From NCBI GenBank assembly GCA_934515035.1, contig CAKSXP010000108.1, forward strand, positions 1 to 6,333: a stretch of DNA of 6,333 bases. The letters are read 5' to 3'. This DNA is from an uncultured Oscillospiraceae bacterium (GTDB taxonomy: Bacteria > Bacillota > Clostridia > Oscillospirales > Oscillospiraceae). Below the pieces are notes generated by a model. The model saw only the letters and a list, made by a program, of their open reading frames with translations. It was not told where the DNA came from and ran no database searches. Each line of letters begins with the position of its first letter. Position 1 is the stretch's first letter. A program made the position numbers and the translations under genes. Shown here in pieces: positions 5,658 to 6,333 of this stretch.

Positions 5658-5746
5658 AATTATAGTATGATAAAAAAAGTATAGACAATGTTTCGGCGCT
5701 GGGTTAGTATTGTATAAATGCGCCGGGCGCGGGAAGCCCGCGCAGC
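5658..5746 (-). promoter_or_regulatory. Structured 5' leader of rplM-rpsI (candidate L13 leader)
   Basis: About 100 nt lie between the predicted start (near 5746) and the rplM ATG. Two hairpins can form in the RNA. The first is GCGCGGG-CTT-CCCGCGC (5743-5727, 7 bp). The second is CGGCGC/GCGCCG (5725-5720 with 5699-5694) around a 20-nt loop. Firmicute rplM operons often carry an L13 leader that is proposed to be bound by the protein for feedback control. I cannot match the consensus by eye, so the function is inference. Confidence 0.45.
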
Positions 5747-5752
5747 TATTAT

Positions 5753-5781
5753 GTTATAACACAGCGGATTTTGAGTGTCAA
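5753..5781 (-). promoter_or_regulatory. Promoter of rplM-rpsI
   Basis: On the minus strand, TTGACA (5781-5776) is followed after 17 nt by TATAAC (5758-5753), with a predicted start near 5746. The A/T tracts upstream of the -35 (5786-5808) resemble an UP element. A further TATAAT at 5664-5659 is perfect, but it abuts the ribosome binding site and is less likely to be used. Confidence 0.88.
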
Positions 5782-5892
5782 CAGCTTTTTCCCGAAAAAA
5801 TTATTTATCGGCACACCTGCTCACAAATGCTCCCGATATCTCCTGAATACTCTCAAATCCTCATTTTCATTTTTTGTTTTTTGGAGGAGCCA

Positions 5893-6333
5893 ATGAACGG
5901 TCTCAACGAATTTACCGGCTTTGTACGCCGCGCGGTGGACGATTACGACATGATAAACGAGGGCGATGTTATCGCGGTAGGCGTTTCCGGAGGGAAGGAC
6001 AGTCTTGTTCTGCTGCGCGCGCTGAAGCATCTGCAAATATACTATCCAAAGCATTTTGAGCTTATGGGCCTTACGCTGGAGCTCGGCTTTGAGGGGATGG
6101 ACTTTACCCCCGTGGCGGAGATGTGCGCACAGCTCGGTATACAATATAAATGTATAAAAACGGACATCCGCGAGATCGTGTTTGACGTCAGGAAGGAGGA
6201 AAACCCCTGCTCCCTCTGCGCGAAAATGCGCCGCGGCGCGCTCAACGACGCGATGAAGGAGCTCGGCGCGAACAAGCTTGCGCTGGGGCATCATTTCGAC
6301 GACGCGGTCGAGACCTTTCTTATGAGCCTGCTG
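5893..6333 (+). CDS. TtcA-like tRNA thiolation enzyme, N-terminal part (cut by window end)
   Basis: The frame is open from ATG 5893 through the last base (147 codons), so the C-terminus is missing; full-length family members have roughly 240-310 residues. AVGVSGGKDSLVLLRAL (28-44) contains the SGGKDS PP-loop that binds ATP in the N-type adenylating family. C106 and C109 in NPCSLCAKMRRGAL, and LGHHFDDAVETFLMSLL (131-147), are typical of the TtcA group. In that group, paired cysteines and a later cysteine hold an iron-sulfur cluster used to thiolate cytidine 32 in tRNA. TtcA function is therefore the best guess, but related thiolases (TtuA, other PP-loop enzymes) are not excluded. GGAGGAG (5883-5889) precedes the ATG. 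It is divergent from rplM, and no clear promoter is visible in 5782-5882. Confidence 0.85.
   Translation, partial: MNGLNEFTGFVRRAVDDYDMINEGDVIAVGVSGGKDSLVLLRALKHLQIYYPKHFELMGLTLELGFEGMDFTPVAEMCAQLGIQYKCIKTDIREIVFDVRKEENPCSLCAKMRRGALNDAMKELGANKLALGHHFDDAVETFLMSLL

Noticed and set aside
5659..5664. A second rplM promoter with a perfect TATAAT
   Set aside because: The start would fall inside the ribosome binding site, giving an RNA with no usable leader. The AT-rich leader easily yields such boxes by chance.

Overview
The window looks like chromosomal DNA from a moderately GC-rich Firmicute, most likely of class Clostridia. The evidence is tRNA genes with encoded CCA, strong AAGGAGGT-type ribosome binding sites, an rplM-rpsI pair, a NYN-LOTUS protein and a TtcA-family thiolase-like enzyme. 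This placement is inferred from gene types and signals, not from a database search. Nothing indicates a phage, transposon, CRISPR array or recent transfer.

Layout. (1) Positions 5-183, minus strand: tRNA-Asp(GTC) followed by tRNA-Thr(GGT). A 10-bp perfect hairpin fills nearly the whole spacer between them, and a near-consensus promoter with A-tracts behind it drives the pair. (2) Positions 184-437: a divergent control region holding that promoter and a plus-strand promoter for a small cytosolic metallophosphoesterase (438-1055, TTG start), which ends at an intrinsic terminator. (3) Positions 1283-4504, plus strand: a tight three-gene operon. It encodes a polytopic GT39/PMT-type glycosyltransferase, a NYN-domain nuclease-like protein with a C-terminal OST-HTH/LOTUS domain, and a membrane-anchored metallophosphoesterase. 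The spacings are 25 nt and a 4-nt ATGA overlap. (4) Positions 4522-4713: a weak terminator, then what looks like a free-standing mini transcription unit. It has a TATAAT box, a good Shine-Dalgarno sequence, a 20-codon ORF and a 20-bp intrinsic terminator. (5) Positions 4722-5781, minus strand: the rplM-rpsI ribosomal protein operon, with a textbook promoter, a structured leader of about 100 nt and its own terminator facing the mini unit. (6) Positions 5893-6333, plus strand: the first 147 codons of a TtcA-like PP-loop tRNA-thiolation enzyme, cut by the window edge.

Functionally the window combines translation genes (two tRNAs, L13, S9, a tRNA-modifying enzyme) with an operon of unclear purpose that joins cell-surface glycosylation, an RNA-binding/nuclease-type protein and a surface phosphoesterase. 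The least explained element is the small unit at 4558-4713. The NYN-LOTUS gene inside an envelope operon is the next most interesting.
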